A stretch of DNA of 64,000 bases from Listeria farberi (GTDB lineage: Bacteria > Bacillota > Bacilli > Lactobacillales > Listeriaceae), in contig NZ_JAARZJ010000002.1 in NCBI RefSeq assembly GCF_014229245.1, positions 89,763-153,762 of the forward strand, in the 5' to 3' direction. The notes beneath the pieces were generated by a model. The model ran no database searches, was not told the DNA's origin, and was given only the letters and a program-made list of their open reading frames with translations. A program made the translations under genes and the position numbers. Shown here in pieces: positions 18,282 to 27,274 of this stretch. Positions within the stretch are counted from its first letter, which is position 1; the number at the start of each line of letters is the position of its first letter.

Positions 18282-20138
18282 TTAAAATGTTTCTAAATTT
18301 AAAATTAATACAACACGGCCATCACCTAAAATCGTCGCACCAGAAAAGGCAATTTGACTTTCGCTGAAAAAGCCGCCAAGTGTTTTTAAAACGATTTCCC
18401 GTTGACCGATAATATCTTTAATAATAAGTCCAAAAGTTCGCTTGGCATTTTTCACGACGAGTAATAGTAATTCTTCCGTGTCTTTTAAAGGTGTTTCATG
18501 GAAGCCTTCGCCTAAATCGAGTACTTCAATAATGGTTTCGCGGTAGTTGATTAAGTCTTTACCGTGAACGTGTTGAATGTCCGCTGGATTGATTGTAATC
18601 GCTTCTGCCACATTTGCCAGTGGTACAGCATAGCGGCGTTCAGATGTGGCAACGAGCATCGACTGGATGATGGATAATGTTAGTGGAATCTCAATTCGAA
18701 ACGTCGAACCAGCATTTTCACTTGATTCTACGCTGATTTTTCCGCCAATTTTAAGAATCGTATTACGAACCACATCAAGACCAACCCCTCGTCCAGAAAG
18801 GTCAGATACTTGGTCCGCGGTACTGAAACCGGAATCAAATAATAAATCAAAAATTTCCGAGTCCGTCATTTTTGTTGATTCTGCTCTTGTAACGACATTT
18901 TTTGAAATCGCTTTTTCTAAAACTTTACGTTTATTGATTCCCGCACCATCATCTGCAATCTCAATCACGACATTGTTGCCGCTATGAAAGGCTTTTAGAT
19001 TAATTGTGGCAGTTTCATTTTTCCCATTTTTACGCCTCACTTCGACTGTTTCTGCCCCGTGGTCTACTGAATTACGGATTAAGTGAACAAGTGGGTCGCC
19101 AATTTCATCAATGACAATTTTATCAACTTCTGTATCTGCACCTTCAATCACTAAGTCGATTTTCTTGCCTAATTCTTTGGCAAGCGTACGTACCATTTTT
19201 GGAAAACGATTGAACACACTATCCACTGGCACCATACGCATATTTAGTAAGCCGTTTTGAATTTCTTTGGAGATGGAACTGAATCGTCCTAAGTGTTCCA
19301 TCAATTCTTTGTTATTGGTTTTTTCTGCGATTTCATCAATTCTCGCCCGTTCAATGACGCTTTCTTCAAAAACGTTCATTAGCTTTTCGATTTTTTCAAG
19401 TTGTACACGAATGGTTTTATTTTCTAATCGTTTGGTTGTTTGTTTGGCGGCTTTTTTGATTGGTTCAATAATTTGAACTTCTTCGACTTCTTCTGTTACT
19501 GTCACTTTTTCGATTTCAGAAATAGCTAGAATAACCGCTTCGATTTCTTCTTTTGTTTGCGCCGACTCTAAGACTACTTCAAACGTCTGTTCAAACTCTT
19601 CTAGCTCGATTGCTTCTCTATCTGGTGATGTTTCTGAGATAATTCCAATTTCTGCAAGTCGTTCTAAACACATTACCGCCCGCACTGCTTTCAAAATGGC
19701 TGCTTCTTCAATTTGAATGGCAATACGATATGTTTTCTCAACTGTCAAATCTGTTTCTTGTTCTGGATGTAAAAGTGCTTCTAAGTCAGCTACAGTTTTC
19801 GAAATATCCGCCGCGCCTTGCCCGCCGTGCTGGATATCTGAAACCATTGTTTCCAAATGAGATGTACATGTAAAAATAATGTCTACCAAATGTTCTGTTA
19901 CAGCCAATCGATTATTGCGTACCTCATCTAGTACATTTTCCATTGCATGCGTTAAATCAGCCACCTGCTGGAATCCCATCGTTGCGGACATCCCTTTAAA
20001 CGTATGTGCTGAACGGAAAATTTCACTTACTAACTGACCGTTCGTCGGGTCTTTCTCAAGCTGTAACAGATTATCATTTAGCGCCTGTAAATGTTCTGAA
20101 GCTTCTTCTATAAACAGGTCTAACATATTTGTAGTCAT
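18282..20138 (-). CDS. cheA: Chemotaxis sensor kinase CheA
   Basis: CheA, 618 residues from this start, is the histidine kinase that phosphorylates CheY. Order of domains: HPt with phospho-His45 (FRSAHTFKG), a CheY-binding region, a dimerisation helix pair (KIEKLMNVFEE), an HATPase core with N box HLIRNSVDHG and G boxes DDGAGI and GRGVGLDV, and a C-terminal CheW-like domain. The ATG at 20136-20138 has GGAGGTGG just upstream. It follows cheY by 19 nt. Confidence 0.97.
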   Translation of the reverse strand: MTTNMLDLFIEEASEHLQALNDNLLQLEKDPTNGQLVSEIFRSAHTFKGMSATMGFQQVADLTHAMENVLDEVRNNRLAVTEHLVDIIFTCTSHLETMVSDIQHGGQGAADISKTVADLEALLHPEQETDLTVEKTYRIAIQIEEAAILKAVRAVMCLERLAEIGIISETSPDREAIELEEFEQTFEVVLESAQTKEEIEAVILAISEIEKVTVTEEVEEVQIIEPIKKAAKQTTKRLENKTIRVQLEKIEKLMNVFEESVIERARIDEIAEKTNNKELMEHLGRFSSISKEIQNGLLNMRMVPVDSVFNRFPKMVRTLAKELGKKIDLVIEGADTEVDKIVIDEIGDPLVHLIRNSVDHGAETVEVRRKNGKNETATINLKAFHSGNNVVIEIADDGAGINKRKVLEKAISKNVVTRAESTKMTDSEIFDLLFDSGFSTADQVSDLSGRGVGLDVVRNTILKIGGKISVESSENAGSTFRIEIPLTLSIIQSMLVATSERRYAVPLANVAEAITINPADIQHVHGKDLINYRETIIEVLDLGEGFHETPLKDTEELLLLVVKNAKRTFGLIIKDIIGQREIVLKTLGGFFSESQIAFSGATILGDGRVVLILNLETF

Positions 20139-20157
20139 GCTATCCACCTCCATTTCT

Positions 20158-20517
20158 CTACTTAGCTGCTTTTTCTAACGCCTCTAAAACTCGGTCCGCC
20201 TGGAAAGGTTTTACGATAAAGTCTTTCGCACCTTTTTTAATGGCATCAACAACCATGCCTTGTTGTCCCATCGCTGAGCACATTATTACTTTTGCCGATG
20301 GATCTTTTGCCATAATTTGTGCAAGTGCTTCTAAACCGTCCATTTCTGGCATCGTAATATCCAGTGTCACGATATCCGGTTTTACTTCATCATACTTTTT
20401 CACTGCTTCCAGTCCATTTTCCGCTTCTGCAACTACTTCAAAATCGCTATCTTTCACGATATTCTTAATCATCGTACGCATGAACATCGCATCGTCGACA
20501 ATCAACAACTTCAACAT
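20158..20517 (-). CDS. cheY: Chemotaxis response regulator CheY
   Basis: A single receiver domain of 119 residues: acidic pocket D8/D9, phosphorylation site D53 (TLDITMP), S81 and K103 (FIVKPF). CheY-P binds FliM. The ATG at 20515-20517 is chosen with GGGAG upstream. A TTG three codons earlier is in frame but lies over the ribosome binding site. It is the first gene of the cheY-cheA transcript, downstream of a promoter region with four MogR boxes. Confidence 0.97.
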   Translation of the reverse strand: MLKLLIVDDAMFMRTMIKNIVKDSDFEVVAEAENGLEAVKKYDEVKPDIVTLDITMPEMDGLEALAQIMAKDPSAKVIMCSAMGQQGMVVDAIKKGAKDFIVKPFQADRVLEALEKAAK

Positions 20518-20550
20518 AAAATACAACTCCCATTCCTATACCTATAAATA

Positions 20551-20641
20551 TTTTTTAAAAAAATCGCATAATATCATTTTATAATAAAAATAAGACAATT
20601 TCTACCTTTTTCTTAAAAAATATCCATTTTTTATAATAAAA
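20551..20641 (-). promoter_or_regulatory. cheY promoter region with four MogR boxes
   Basis: Four exact TTTT-N5-AAAA sequences lie at 20551-20563, 20577-20589, 20607-20619 and 20629-20641. A candidate minus-strand promoter has TTGTCT (20593-20598) with either GATATT (20570-20575, 17-nt spacer) or TATTAT (20568-20573, 19-nt spacer). The box at 20577-20589 would cover the spacer, and the box at 20607-20619 the region just upstream. The box pattern is published for MogR. The promoter choice is my inference. Confidence 0.75.
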
Positions 20642-20699
20642 TTAGTTAATCTGCTTAACTTTGGCTCTGCGTCCTATTTATAATCCAAAAATATTTTTA

Positions 20700-20741
20700 T
20701 AAATAAAAAGAAAAGCCTCTCGTCCGGGGTGACGAGAGGCT
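20700..20741 (-). terminator. Rho-independent terminator of flaA
   Basis: On the minus strand an 11-bp perfect stem (20714-20724 with 20731-20741, AGCCTCTCGTC against GACGAGAGGCT) and a 6-nt loop are followed by TTTTCTTTTT. It lies 40 nt after the flaA stop and separates flaA from the cheY-cheA unit. Confidence 0.95.
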
Positions 20742-20780
20742 AAGGGTAAACAATGTTCGATAAATGAATTTGATATGTTA

Positions 20781-21644
20781 TTAGCTGTTAATTAATTGAG
20801 TTAACATTTGCGGTGTTTGGTTTGCTTGAGAAAGCATGCTGATAGATGTTTGTGTAAGAATTTTGTATTTAGTCATTTCGGACATTTCAGCAGCCATATC
20901 TGCATCTTCAATAGAGGAAGCAGATGCTTTAGTTGCGATGGATTGGTTGTTCACGTTAGATACATTGTAGCTAAGGCGACTCATACCAGCACCTAGAAGC
21001 GCACGACCGTTAGAGATGTTATTGATTAATTCATCAATAGCTTCAGTTGCTTCTTGAGAAGAATCAGCATCAGCAACGGATAATGCACTATAACCAGCAA
21101 CTGTAGAACCACTACCTAAAGTGATTGTTCCAGCAGAAAGACCTTTCGCATTGAAAAGATCGATATTGATTAAGTCATTAGCTTTATCAGAAGCTTGGAT
21201 GCTTACTTGAGTTGCAGCACCAGTAGCAGTTTGATCTAGAAGTTTAATGTTGTTGTAGTTAGTAGTATCAGCAACGTGATCAAGTTCTTTAATCAAGCTA
21301 CCGAATTCAGCAGTATATTGTTTACGATCTTCGTCACTGAACGAACCGTTAGAAGATTGTACTGCTAATTGACGCATACGTTGCAAGATTGAACTCATGG
21401 AGCTAAGAGCTGAATCCGCTGTTTGTAACAAGTCGATACCCATGGATGAGTTTTTGCTTGCTGCATCTAAGCCTGTAGATTTAACGTTCATACGAGTAAC
21501 AACTGCAAGACCAGCAGCGTCATCAAGAGAACTGTTAATACGTTTACCAGATGCTAAACGTTCTTGCGCTTGAGTCATTCCTTCGTTGTTTTTACGAAGA
21601 TATTCTTGTGTTTTCAAGCTAATGATATTAGTATTTACTTTCAT
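20781..21644 (-). CDS. flaA: Flagellin FlaA
   Basis: Flagellin, 287 residues, the filament subunit. N- and C-terminal D0/D1 helices are complete (LASGKRINSSLDDAAGLAV at the N-terminal end, LSQANQTPQMLTQLI at the C-terminal end), with only a short central region, so D2/D3 domains are essentially missing. In L. monocytogenes FlaA is modified with O-linked GlcNAc by GmaR, and the Ser/Thr-rich centre is where that is reported. It has its own promoter, two MogR boxes and its own terminator. Codon use is strongly biased, as for a highly expressed gene. The sequence matches L. monocytogenes flagellin as I remember it. Confidence 0.98.
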   Translation of the reverse strand: MKVNTNIISLKTQEYLRKNNEGMTQAQERLASGKRINSSLDDAAGLAVVTRMNVKSTGLDAASKNSSMGIDLLQTADSALSSMSSILQRMRQLAVQSSNGSFSDEDRKQYTAEFGSLIKELDHVADTTNYNNIKLLDQTATGAATQVSIQASDKANDLINIDLFNAKGLSAGTITLGSGSTVAGYSALSVADADSSQEATEAIDELINNISNGRALLGAGMSRLSYNVSNVNNQSIATKASASSIEDADMAAEMSEMTKYKILTQTSISMLSQANQTPQMLTQLINS

Positions 21645-21699
21645 TTGTGTTTCCCTCCTACATTCGGTTTAGAAAAGACTTCTCTTCTCTATATGCTTT

Positions 21700-21744
21700 A
21701 TTATATCTTCATTTTTTTAAAAAATCAAATGTTTTTTGTTAAAA
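21700..21744 (-). promoter_or_regulatory. flaA promoter with MogR boxes
   Basis: SigA-type promoter on the minus strand: TTGATT (21723-21728), 17-nt spacer, TATAAT (21700-21705). One MogR box (T7A6, 21712-21724) fills the spacer and reaches the -35. A second exact box lies just upstream at 21732-21744. Occupancy of the first site would block RNA polymerase directly, which is consistent with MogR repression of flaA at 37 degrees C. Confidence 0.9.
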
Positions 21745-21824
21745 ATGTAAAAATAAGTTATTTTTATTTATATAAAAATGGTTAAACAGCTCAACATCAA
21801 CGTTTTTTCGTTTTTACAAATTAT

Positions 21825-21880
21825 TTTTTTAAATAAAATAAAGAAGTGTTTGAACAGAAAAGTTTGTCCAAACACTTCTT
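21825..21880 (-). terminator. Terminator of the cheV end of the fliO-cheV operon
   Basis: A 12-bp perfect stem (21841-21852 with 21869-21880, AAGAAGTGTTTG against CAAACACTTCTT) with a 16-nt loop is followed on the minus strand by TATTTTATTT. It begins right after the cheV stop and closes the upstream flagellar operon. A chance MogR-like sequence (21826-21838) overlaps the U-tract and is not in a promoter. Confidence 0.9.
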
Positions 21881-21881
21881 T

Positions 21882-22790
21882 TTATAAAACTAGTTCATCT
21901 AAAATATTAATGAGTTGATGAATATTCGGCTTACTTACTTGCGCATCGGCTCCAACACCTGCACCTTTATGTTCCAGATCTTCTGTAATTAGCGAAGAGA
22001 AAATAACAACTGGTAATTCACGACCAATTTCATCTTCTTTTATTACTTTGGTTAAATGGTGTCCGTCCATTTGTGGCATCTCAATATCCGTGATTAACAA
22101 ATTGACATTTTCAAACGTTTGCTCTTTTTGTTCTTTGAGCAGTTTGAAAATATGTTCTTGGGCTTCACGACCATTAGCAAAGAACTGCAGATTGGTATAG
22201 CCAGCCTCATGAAGTGTATCTTCCAGTAATTGACGTAGCATTTGCGAATCCTCGGCAATGAAAATAGTCTTCTCTTCGCGGTTTACTTTTCGAGTAATGC
22301 GATCTTCACCAGTAACGGCAAAATCGGCATTTCCGCTAATTTCATAAATGATTTTTTCATAATCAAGTAAGAGTACTAAATTACCATCTAGCTTCACGAT
22401 TCCAACAGCTAATTCTTCTAAACCAATCGATAGTTTCTCTGGTTCTTCAATTTGTTCCCAAGAAATGCGTTGGATACGGTGAACCTCATCGACACGGAAA
22501 ACAATTTTCATTTGGTTTAGTTCTGTGATAATGAATTTCGTATTTTCTGGTTCGATTTCTGGTAATTTCATCACACGCGCAAGATTGACAACTGGCATAA
22601 TTTCACCACGAACTTGGGAAACGCCTTCAATTGCTGGATTCGAATCTGGTACAGGCGTCACTTCTAGCGGATGAATAATCTCTTTCACTTTTAAAACGTT
22701 AATACAAAATAAATTTTCGCCTACTGTAAAAGTAACAATTTCTAATTCATTTGTTCCACTTTGTAGTAGAATTCCTTTTTCTTCTGTCAT
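21882..22790 (-). CDS. cheV: Chemotaxis coupling protein CheV
   Basis: CheV, 302 residues: a CheW-like domain (about 10-155) couples receptors to CheA, and a C-terminal receiver domain (about 170-300) has the acidic pocket at IFIAEDSQ, phospho-Asp in LITDIEMP and Lys in VSKPN. Phosphorylation adapts receptor signalling. No separate cheW is present in this window, so CheV may be the main coupler. It is the last gene before the operon terminator. Confidence 0.96.
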   Translation of the reverse strand: MTEEKGILLQSGTNELEIVTFTVGENLFCINVLKVKEIIHPLEVTPVPDSNPAIEGVSQVRGEIMPVVNLARVMKLPEIEPENTKFIITELNQMKIVFRVDEVHRIQRISWEQIEEPEKLSIGLEELAVGIVKLDGNLVLLLDYEKIIYEISGNADFAVTGEDRITRKVNREEKTIFIAEDSQMLRQLLEDTLHEAGYTNLQFFANGREAQEHIFKLLKEQKEQTFENVNLLITDIEMPQMDGHHLTKVIKEDEIGRELPVVIFSSLITEDLEHKGAGVGADAQVSKPNIHQLINILDELVL

Positions 22791-22802
22791 ATTACTGGCC
22801 TC

Positions 22803-24716
22803 CTATCGATTGTTTGTAACTGTATCTTGTAGCATCGTAACTTCATCTAACAATTTTGCTAAATAGCGGTTATTTGGGAATTCGTCCATTGCTTCGCTGA
22901 TCCGGTTCGCACGATTTTCGGTATCAATTTTGATTGCCCAAAGGTAGAAACGGAAATCGGTACCAAAATTATCGATGCCTCGTTCTGCAATCGCAAGCGC
23001 CTCATCCAGTACATCGGCATCTACTAAATAATTGATTAGATTGATATAACCTTGCTTCGTCACCTCGTCCGCATCAACAATATTGTAAAAATCAAGCGCA
23101 ATATCGGCAAAATCATATTGGAAGAACAAATCAGCAATGTGGCTATTAATACTATCATGGTAGACATTACGAAGCGCAAGTAGGTAATCAGCAAACTCGC
23201 CTTTTCCAAGTGCAATCGCTCGTTCTAATACAAATAAATAACGTTTTTTGCTGATTTTCGGACCGTTTTCAAAGATAAAATCATAAATTTCACCAACATC
23301 GCTATTTTTCATGACGCGTTCGATTGGTAATTGCGGATTTTCATAGTGCCACAAGCATAAGTCAGCAGCATCAATTAACTCTTCCTTAATCCCGAATAAA
23401 ATGGACGATTCGCTAATTACTGGGAAGACATTACGAATGGTCGCGATTTTCACTTCGGTAGCTTCTGCAACTGGCGGGTAAACATCCGTTAGTGACTGAA
23501 CGATGAGTTCAGATAGCTCCGCGTATCCTTGTTGTGTTGTCATTGAAAGTAAACGCAATCCTGTTTCCGTACTAGAAATAAAGTTATGACGTTCCATAAA
23601 TGCGAAAATTTCTTTTGGTTGATGGAATTTGCTAAGTAACATAATCATTTGGAACATCACGCCGTAATCAGAACTATTTTCCGCATATGCTTTGGAAAAA
23701 TGAGTCATTGCTCGTGTGTAATCTTTTTCTTCTAAGTAAATCGTTCCTAGCATTTTGTGCGGCATAAAGTTCGTTGCTTCGTATAAAACAATGGGTTGAT
23801 AGTCAATCACAGTATTTTCTAGCAAACTTTGATAAATTTCTTTCGCATCCTCAAGTTGGTGATTAACGTATAAGATGTTTGCTTTTTTTAGTGGAAATTC
23901 TGGTACATTTGGCCAAATGACTTTTGCTTCTTCAATAATTGCCAAACTTTCATCGTAGCGTTTTTCTTGTTCAAGTAGTTCGGAAATATGATAAGCACTT
24001 AGTTTTGCCCAAATATAATGGTTGTTATCACGCAAACGGAAGGCCTCCGAAAACTCTTTTAAGGCTTCTTTTTTGTTCCCAAGACGATTCATTTCTTGTC
24101 CAATATTGAAATGAACAAATCCACTGTTTTTATTATTTTTAACTTCTTTTTCTAATAAGCGTAAATTACGGTCTGATTTGTCTTGTTTTTCAACAATTTC
24201 AGACATATAACCATAATGATAAATTTTTACTTCGGCAACACCTGCTTCAATCGCATGCTTATCAACTGCTTCTAGTTGTTCGTGAATGACGCCGCGGAAA
24301 CAAATGGTTCCATCATTTTTATAAACCCGTGCCATTTGATTCGTTGTTGTCACTCGCCCTTTTTCCCCTGTAAAACTAATAATTTGTACCATTTGAATTG
24401 GTTCGATTGGTGATTTTAATTGTTTTTCTAATTTGCGATAACTTTCTTCTTCTAAACATTCATCTGCATCAATCGCTAAAATCCATTTTCCCGTTGCATG
24501 TTTGGCTGCAAAGTTTCTTGCATCAGAAAAGTTGCCTGTCCATTCAAAGTCATAGACAAAATCAGTGAATTCTTTTGCGATTTCCTTGGTGTCGTCAGTG
24601 GAACCTGTATCTACAATAATGATTTCTTCTGTAAATTTTCTAAAAGACGCTAAACTTTGTCTTAAAATATGTGCTTCATTTTTGACTATCATACAAATCG
24701 AAATTAACGGCCGCAT
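22803..24716 (-). CDS. gmaR: Motility antirepressor and flagellin GlcNAc transferase GmaR
   Basis: 637 residues. The N-terminus is a GT-A family 2 glycosyltransferase domain (about 1-230): VKNEAHIL, the donor-site VDTGSTDDT and the DXD motif DAD at 83-85. The rest is helical with TPR-like repeats (about 200-630). In L. monocytogenes GmaR is known both to glycosylate FlaA and to bind MogR at low temperature and release it from DNA. It lies upstream of cheV by 12 nt in a MogR-controlled operon, which gives the feedback loop. Confidence 0.95.
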   Translation of the reverse strand: MRPLISICMIVKNEAHILRQSLASFRKFTEEIIIVDTGSTDDTKEIAKEFTDFVYDFEWTGNFSDARNFAAKHATGKWILAIDADECLEEESYRKLEKQLKSPIEPIQMVQIISFTGEKGRVTTTNQMARVYKNDGTICFRGVIHEQLEAVDKHAIEAGVAEVKIYHYGYMSEIVEKQDKSDRNLRLLEKEVKNNKNSGFVHFNIGQEMNRLGNKKEALKEFSEAFRLRDNNHYIWAKLSAYHISELLEQEKRYDESLAIIEEAKVIWPNVPEFPLKKANILYVNHQLEDAKEIYQSLLENTVIDYQPIVLYEATNFMPHKMLGTIYLEEKDYTRAMTHFSKAYAENSSDYGVMFQMIMLLSKFHQPKEIFAFMERHNFISSTETGLRLLSMTTQQGYAELSELIVQSLTDVYPPVAEATEVKIATIRNVFPVISESSILFGIKEELIDAADLCLWHYENPQLPIERVMKNSDVGEIYDFIFENGPKISKKRYLFVLERAIALGKGEFADYLLALRNVYHDSINSHIADLFFQYDFADIALDFYNIVDADEVTKQGYINLINYLVDADVLDEALAIAERGIDNFGTDFRFYLWAIKIDTENRANRISEAMDEFPNNRYLAKLLDEVTMLQDTVTNNR

Positions 24717-24738
24717 GAATCTTCCCTCTTTCTATCAA

Positions 24739-25239
24739 TTAATTCACTAATTTTATTTTATCGCTGCTCGCTCGGTGTAGTAGATGTTTTTTCGCTTTAG
24801 GTAAATCATAAATCATACTTTGCACATCGAACGATTTCGCTACATCGACTGGTATCACATCAGTCGGCTTATCCCCGTTATAAAAACAACAAACCAAATC
24901 CATTTTACTAACAATTTGTGCTAAAAATTTCTCATAAGTCGGCTTTGTAATCACCGTATCAAAATAACTAAATGATTGATAGCTACTACCCAGGCGCTTC
25001 AAGTAGTCTATCGCGGATAAAAATGGCTCTGGTAAACATTCTTTTGGTGCAAGTGTATAAATCGATAATCGCGGAGCCAAATGCTCTTTTTTTAAGAAAA
25101 ATTGCAAAACTTCATTTTCAATCGACTTATAACAAAGCAAGTGAATGTGGTTCACTGGTGCAAATTTATCGAGGTATGCTTGTATTTCTTGTTTGTCATA
25201 ATCGGTTAACATATGCGAACCGCTTAAAAAAAGTTGCAT
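24739..25239 (-). CDS. Unknown protein, possible SLOG-like fold
   Basis: About 166 residues between motB and gmaR. The N-terminus (MQLFLSGSHML) with a Gly-Ser turn after a first beta strand, and a later VCCFYNGDKPTDVIPVDVAKSF segment, resemble nucleotide-binding Rossmann-type SLOG proteins. This is pattern-based and unproven. ATG at 25237-25239 has AGGTG six nt before it. An in-frame GTG lies three codons upstream. It begins 9 nt after motB ends. Confidence 0.7.
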   Translation of the reverse strand: MQLFLSGSHMLTDYDKQEIQAYLDKFAPVNHIHLLCYKSIENEVLQFFLKKEHLAPRLSIYTLAPKECLPEPFLSAIDYLKRLGSSYQSFSYFDTVITKPTYEKFLAQIVSKMDLVCCFYNGDKPTDVIPVDVAKSFDVQSMIYDLPKAKKHLLHRASSDKIKLVN

Positions 25240-25248
25240 TACTTTCAC

Positions 25249-26076
25249 CTACTCATCTTCATCTAGCGTATCGCGATTAATTGGGCGCACCATTATTTCT
25301 ACACGCCGATTTTTTTCACGATTTGCTGCGATATCATTTTTGGCGACGGGCCTGAATTCTCCGTAACCACGAGCGCTGAACTCGCCTGGGTTGACTTCGC
25401 TATTTTCTTGGATGATTGCTTCCATGAAATTAACAGCACGAGCTACACTTAGCTCCCAGTTGGAAGAGTAAATGGAGGTGCTTATTGGCACATTATCGGT
25501 ATGTCCAGAAACAATTCCTTCCATCGTTCCTTTACCTTGCGCAAATAGTTCGCCAATTTCTTTTGCTATTTCTCGCTTCCCAGCAGATAATTCTGCACTC
25601 CCCGACTGAAATAAAATATCATCACGGATAGTAATCAATAGCCCTTCATCCGAGTATTTCGTCGTGATTTTTGCTCCCAAATGCTCTGCCGCTATATAGC
25701 TATCGATTTGTTTTTTAAATGCTTCAATCTTTTCTTCGTTTTGCTTTTTAAGTAAGGCCGCTGCTGCTTTTTTGGCTTTCTCTTGTTCATTTGCTTCCTT
25801 CTTTTTATCCTGCTCTTCCATCGCCTTCAAGACAGCATTCACATTGGGATCATCTGGTCCTTTTTCTTTGGATACATATGCTTGGTTGCCTGCCGCGCCT
25901 TCCTCGACAATTTTCTTAAATGCATTTCCCATTTGTTCAAATTTCTTTGCATCAACGGAACTGGAGGCAAACAGAACGATAAATAGCGCAAGTAAAAGTG
26001 TCAGCAAATCACTATATGGAATTAACCACGTTTCATCAACGTGTTCCTCCTGCGGTTTCTTGCGACGCTTGGCCAC
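25249..26076 (-). CDS. motB: Flagellar stator protein MotB
   Basis: MotB, 275 residues from this start. A single N-terminal transmembrane helix carries the proton-conducting Asp in PYSDLLTLLLALF. A charged linker and a C-terminal OmpA-type peptidoglycan-binding domain (SGHTDNVP, NWELSVARA, RGYGEFRP, NREKNRRVEI) follow. The GTG at 26074-26076 has GGAGG nine nt before it, inside the end of motA. The genes overlap by 41 nt. A longer reading frame exists upstream but has no suitable site. Confidence 0.95.
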   Translation of the reverse strand: MAKRRKKPQEEHVDETWLIPYSDLLTLLLALFIVLFASSSVDAKKFEQMGNAFKKIVEEGAAGNQAYVSKEKGPDDPNVNAVLKAMEEQDKKKEANEQEKAKKAAAALLKKQNEEKIEAFKKQIDSYIAAEHLGAKITTKYSDEGLLITIRDDILFQSGSAELSAGKREIAKEIGELFAQGKGTMEGIVSGHTDNVPISTSIYSSNWELSVARAVNFMEAIIQENSEVNPGEFSARGYGEFRPVAKNDIAANREKNRRVEIMVRPINRDTLDEDE

Positions 26077-26887
26077 GCTCAATTTCCTCCACTTCTCTCG
26101 TTTTCTTCCCTTTTCCATTTCGCAGCACATCTTTCTCTTTTGGACTTAAAAAAGATAATAAACGTTCTTCCACAACACGTGGTGCATTTCGCTCTTGAAG
26201 CGCGACGACTCCCTCAATCATCATATATCTCAAATGCACTTCTTTTTGTGATTTTACTTTTAATTTATTGGCAAATGGCGTCCAAAGTACGTAACCAGTA
26301 AAAATACCGAAAATCGTACAAACAAACGCCGCGGCTATTGCTTCGCTAAGTTTATCTGGATTCGACATTTCGCCCATCGCATGAATGAGTCCCATTGCTG
26401 CTCCAAGTACACCGAGCGTCGGGGCATATGCTCCAGCTGATGCAAAAATCTTGGCATAAGCAGCATGACGTTCTTCCATGCTCGCCACTTCTTCTTCCAA
26501 AACATCCCGTAAAAATTCTGGGGAAGATTGTCCATCTACAACTAGACGCATGCCTCGTTTCATAAATGGATCTTCAATTTCATCGACAGAGTCTTCTAGC
26601 GCAAGTACGCCGCTACGCCTAATTTCATCAGCATATTCCTTGTACTGCACAAGTATCTCTACTTTGTCTGGCATCTTTTCTTTAGTGAAAAGAATTTTAA
26701 ACAGTTTCGGCACTACTTTTACATCACTCCATGGGTGCGCCATCATAACAGCTGTAATTGTCCCAAGAATGATGACAATTAATGCTTCTGCGCTAAATAA
26801 CATCGCCAGTGATATATTTTGAATCATAAATGAACCCGCAATGACTATCACTGCCAACACAAGCCCTATAATCGTTGTTATTTCCAC
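26036..26887 (-). CDS. motA: Flagellar stator protein MotA
   Basis: MotA, 283 residues, with four transmembrane segments (two near residues 1-50, two near 150-205) and a cytoplasmic loop (about 60-145) that contacts FliG. Conserved features include the Pro-containing segment GAYAPTLGVLGAAMGLIHAM and a charged C-terminal tail. The start is GTG (26885-26887) after GGGAG. It overlaps motB. Confidence 0.96.
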   Translation of the reverse strand: MEITTIIGLVLAVIVIAGSFMIQNISLAMLFSAEALIVIILGTITAVMMAHPWSDVKVVPKLFKILFTKEKMPDKVEILVQYKEYADEIRRSGVLALEDSVDEIEDPFMKRGMRLVVDGQSSPEFLRDVLEEEVASMEERHAAYAKIFASAGAYAPTLGVLGAAMGLIHAMGEMSNPDKLSEAIAAAFVCTIFGIFTGYVLWTPFANKLKVKSQKEVHLRYMMIEGVVALQERNAPRVVEERLLSFLSPKEKDVLRNGKGKKTREVEEIERGQASQETAGGTR

Positions 26888-26913
26888 GTTACTTCATCTC
26901 CCACCTACTTTTT

Positions 26914-27249
26914 TCAGCGAACTAATTCCACTTCGTTTAACCAAAAAGCAATTAACTCATTCTCCATTTCTGGTAAATGAACGAAAAACGCTTTAGCATC
27001 CGCTTCACTTGCAAATGCTTGCGAACGGTAGTTATCTTCTTCCACGCCTTTTAAAGCGAGAAAATAAAATGACTCGAGCCGACCAAGAATGACTTCTTTA
27101 TCCCCGATCTCGTAACCTACTGTTTGTCTAATTTCAAATTCATTTGGTAAAAAAAGTTGCTCTTTCTTTTCAAGCATGAGAATTTGTTCTGCAAGTCCAG
27201 GTTTGTCCTCGAAAAACGCTAAATTTTTAATGTTTTCTATTCGTCCCAT
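26914..27249 (-). CDS. Small unknown protein between cheR and motA
   Basis: 111 residues, acidic, soluble, mixed alpha/beta by eye, no domain I recognise. It has a good GGAG site eight nt before its ATG and lies within 30 nt of both neighbours, so it is certainly co-transcribed with flagellar genes. A role in chemotaxis or stator function is possible from context only. Confidence 0.75.
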   Translation of the reverse strand: MGRIENIKNLAFFEDKPGLAEQILMLEKKEQLFLPNEFEIRQTVGYEIGDKEVILGRLESFYFLALKGVEEDNYRSQAFASEADAKAFFVHLPEMENELIAFWLNEVELVR

Positions 27250-27274
27250 CTAACCAACTCCATTTCTTTTTTTG

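Noticed and set aside
21826..21838. A third MogR box near flaA
   Set aside because: It matches the pattern but lies in the cheV terminator's T-run, about 120 nt upstream of the flaA -10, so it is likely chance in AT-rich DNA.
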